DNA from: an uncultured Clostridia bacterium
GTDB taxonomy: Bacteria > Bacillota > Clostridia > Oscillospirales > Ruminococcaceae
Direction of reading: 5' to 3'
Assembly: GCA_947629785.1 (NCBI GenBank)
Contig: CANRFB010000019.1
Location: 1-42,131, forward strand
DNA: 42,131 nucleotides
Shown here: one piece after another, positions 41,319 to 42,131 of the stretch
How positions within the stretch are numbered: the first letter of the stretch is position 1
Layout of the letters: every line of letters begins with the position of its first letter
Notes under the pieces: generated by a model
What the model was told of the DNA's origin: nothing
Database searches by the model: none
What the model saw: the letters and a program-made list of their open reading frames with translations, nothing else
Position numbers and translations under genes: made by a program

Positions 41319-42131
41319 TTACTTGCTTTCGGACTGTCCGTTAAAACTTGTTACCACGAACACGGTAGAAACGTTTTCCGGATCGATAGTCGGCAGAATC
41401 ACGGCATACTGGGAAAGACCGCTGTCCTCCATTCCAACTTCGACTACCGTTCCCACAAGCTGACTTGCGGGGAAAGTTTCACTTCCCGAAGTAACAATAA
41501 TGTCCCCCGACTGAATGTCCGCGCTTTCGCTTATATAACTCATTCGGCAGTAGCCCTGTTCCGCGTATTCGTAATCGCCCTCGATAATTCCCGTTGCCTT
41601 TGTCCGCAGAACTGTCACGCCTACCGCCGTCCGCGGGGAGTAAAGCGTTCTCACCCGACTGGTACTTCTTGCCACGTCATAGCAAACTCCCACCAAGCCC
41701 GTGGAAGTAATAACAGGGTCATACGGCGCGATTCCGTCCTGACTTCCCTTGTCGATAGTAAAGGAATGGTACGGGTCGTTGGTCGCTCTTGCGATAACGT
41801 TGCATGGCGCGGAGAAAACGTAATCCTCGTGTTCCTCCGTAAGCCCGAAAAGAACGCGGTACTGTTCGTTTTCCCGCGCAAGCTTGTCATAGTCGATAAT
41901 ATCGTTATAAACCTCGTTCAGGGTTTCTTTTAGCTGCTGATTTTCCTCGTAATATTTCTTAGCGTTGAAAAGCATATCCAGCGTGGAAGTGACCTTTCCC
42001 GAGATGGTATTTGACACTTTCTGGAACGGTTCAAGAACTACGCCGAAAACCGACTCGCTGTCCGAAGCGTAACCGCCTTTTGTGAGTGAATATATCATAA
42101 CGCCTATGATAACAGCCATAAGCGCCACAAG
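41319..42131 (-). CDS. mreC: Rod shape-determining protein MreC (5' end outside the window)
   Basis: MreC is the periplasmic-side scaffold of the elongasome. The visible 270 residues contain the N-terminal membrane helix (ALMAVIIGVMIYSL), a coiled-coil region (about 45-85: YYEENQQLKETLNEVYNDII), and the two beta domains with NVIARATNDPYHSFTIDKGS and SPRTAVGVTVLRTKATGIIE. The frame is still open at 42131, so the first residues lie outside the window. The upstream mreB, expected in this order, is also beyond the edge. Confidence 0.93.
   Translation of the reverse strand, partial: LVALMAVIIGVMIYSLTKGGYASDSESVFGVVLEPFQKVSNTISGKVTSTLDMLFNAKKYYEENQQLKETLNEVYNDIIDYDKLARENEQYRVLFGLTEEHEDYVFSAPCNVIARATNDPYHSFTIDKGSQDGIAPYDPVITSTGLVGVCYDVARSTSRVRTLYSPRTAVGVTVLRTKATGIIEGDYEYAEQGYCRMSYISESADIQSGDIIVTSGSETFPASQLVGTVVEVGMEDSGLSQYAVILPTIDPENVSTVFVVTSFNGQSESK

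Overview
The window looks like a chromosomal housekeeping segment from a low-to-mid GC Gram-positive anaerobe of the class Clostridia, probably a Ruminococcus-like gut or rumen bacterium. The evidence is the gene content and order: a nine-gene F-type ATP synthase operon, rpmG-secE-nusG-rplK-rplA, a PyrR-attenuated pyr operon with class 1B PyrD and its PyrK partner, rpsF-ssb-rpsR, and an mreC-mreD-PBP2-minD-mgsA block. Shine-Dalgarno sites are strong AGGAGG types, TTG and GTG starts are common, and many promoters carry an extended -10 of the form TGTGGTATAAT. The lineage is inferred; nothing in the window identifies a species.

Layout. 1-470: an intergenic repeat and a leftward tRNA-Pro(TGG). 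469-7436: atpI-B-E-F-H-A-G-D-C. The c subunit has two membrane glutamates (E35 and E68), which suggests Na+ coupling. 7440-10003: a promoter lying inside the atp terminator drives rpmG, secE, nusG, rplK and rplA. 10004-11080: a repeat-rich island holding a small XRE-type regulator with a large palindromic operator and an apparently orphaned divergent promoter. 11082-12098: a CmpB-type membrane protein. 12126-21740: pyr operon (pyrR, pyrC, a GNAT gene, pyrF, carA, carB, pyrK, pyrD) behind a PyrR attenuator. 21790-23172: rpsF, ssb, rpsR. 23208-26196 (minus): tatD and metG. 26355-26979: a 625-bp inverted-repeat element with no gene. 27115-29055 (minus): a LacI-like sensor fused to GGDEF. 29509-34271: MFS transporter, histidine phosphatase, macrodomain protein, RuvX, a TauE/SafE exporter split into two half genes (minus), and an endonuclease IV-like protein. 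34301-35413: an Rpn nuclease locus. 35415-37193: a lipoprotein gene behind four phased 11-bp operator repeats. 37242-42131 (minus): mgsA, minD, PBP2, mreD and mreC (cut by the window edge).

The most interesting locus is the Rpn locus. The full-length PD-(D/E)XK nuclease gene contains an internal AAGGAGG plus ATG in frame, just before its C-terminal domain. That domain carries a four-residue GRAE repeat tract, and the gene is followed at once by a near-identical free-standing copy of the domain with the tract reduced to one unit. A decayed third start region follows. This matches the published Rpn gene-within-gene toxin-antitoxin antiphage design, with the unusual addition of a detached, duplicated candidate antitoxin.

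A second theme is a population of intergenic palindromic repeats: heptad GAGTTRA arms around a short or long loop, small GGC-NNN-GCC hairpins whose stems vary but stay paired, and hairpins with a GCCGTG loop. They sit next to tRNA-Pro, rplA, the XRE gene, metG, the GGDEF gene, the MFS gene and the Rpn locus. Some appear to have been adopted as terminators.
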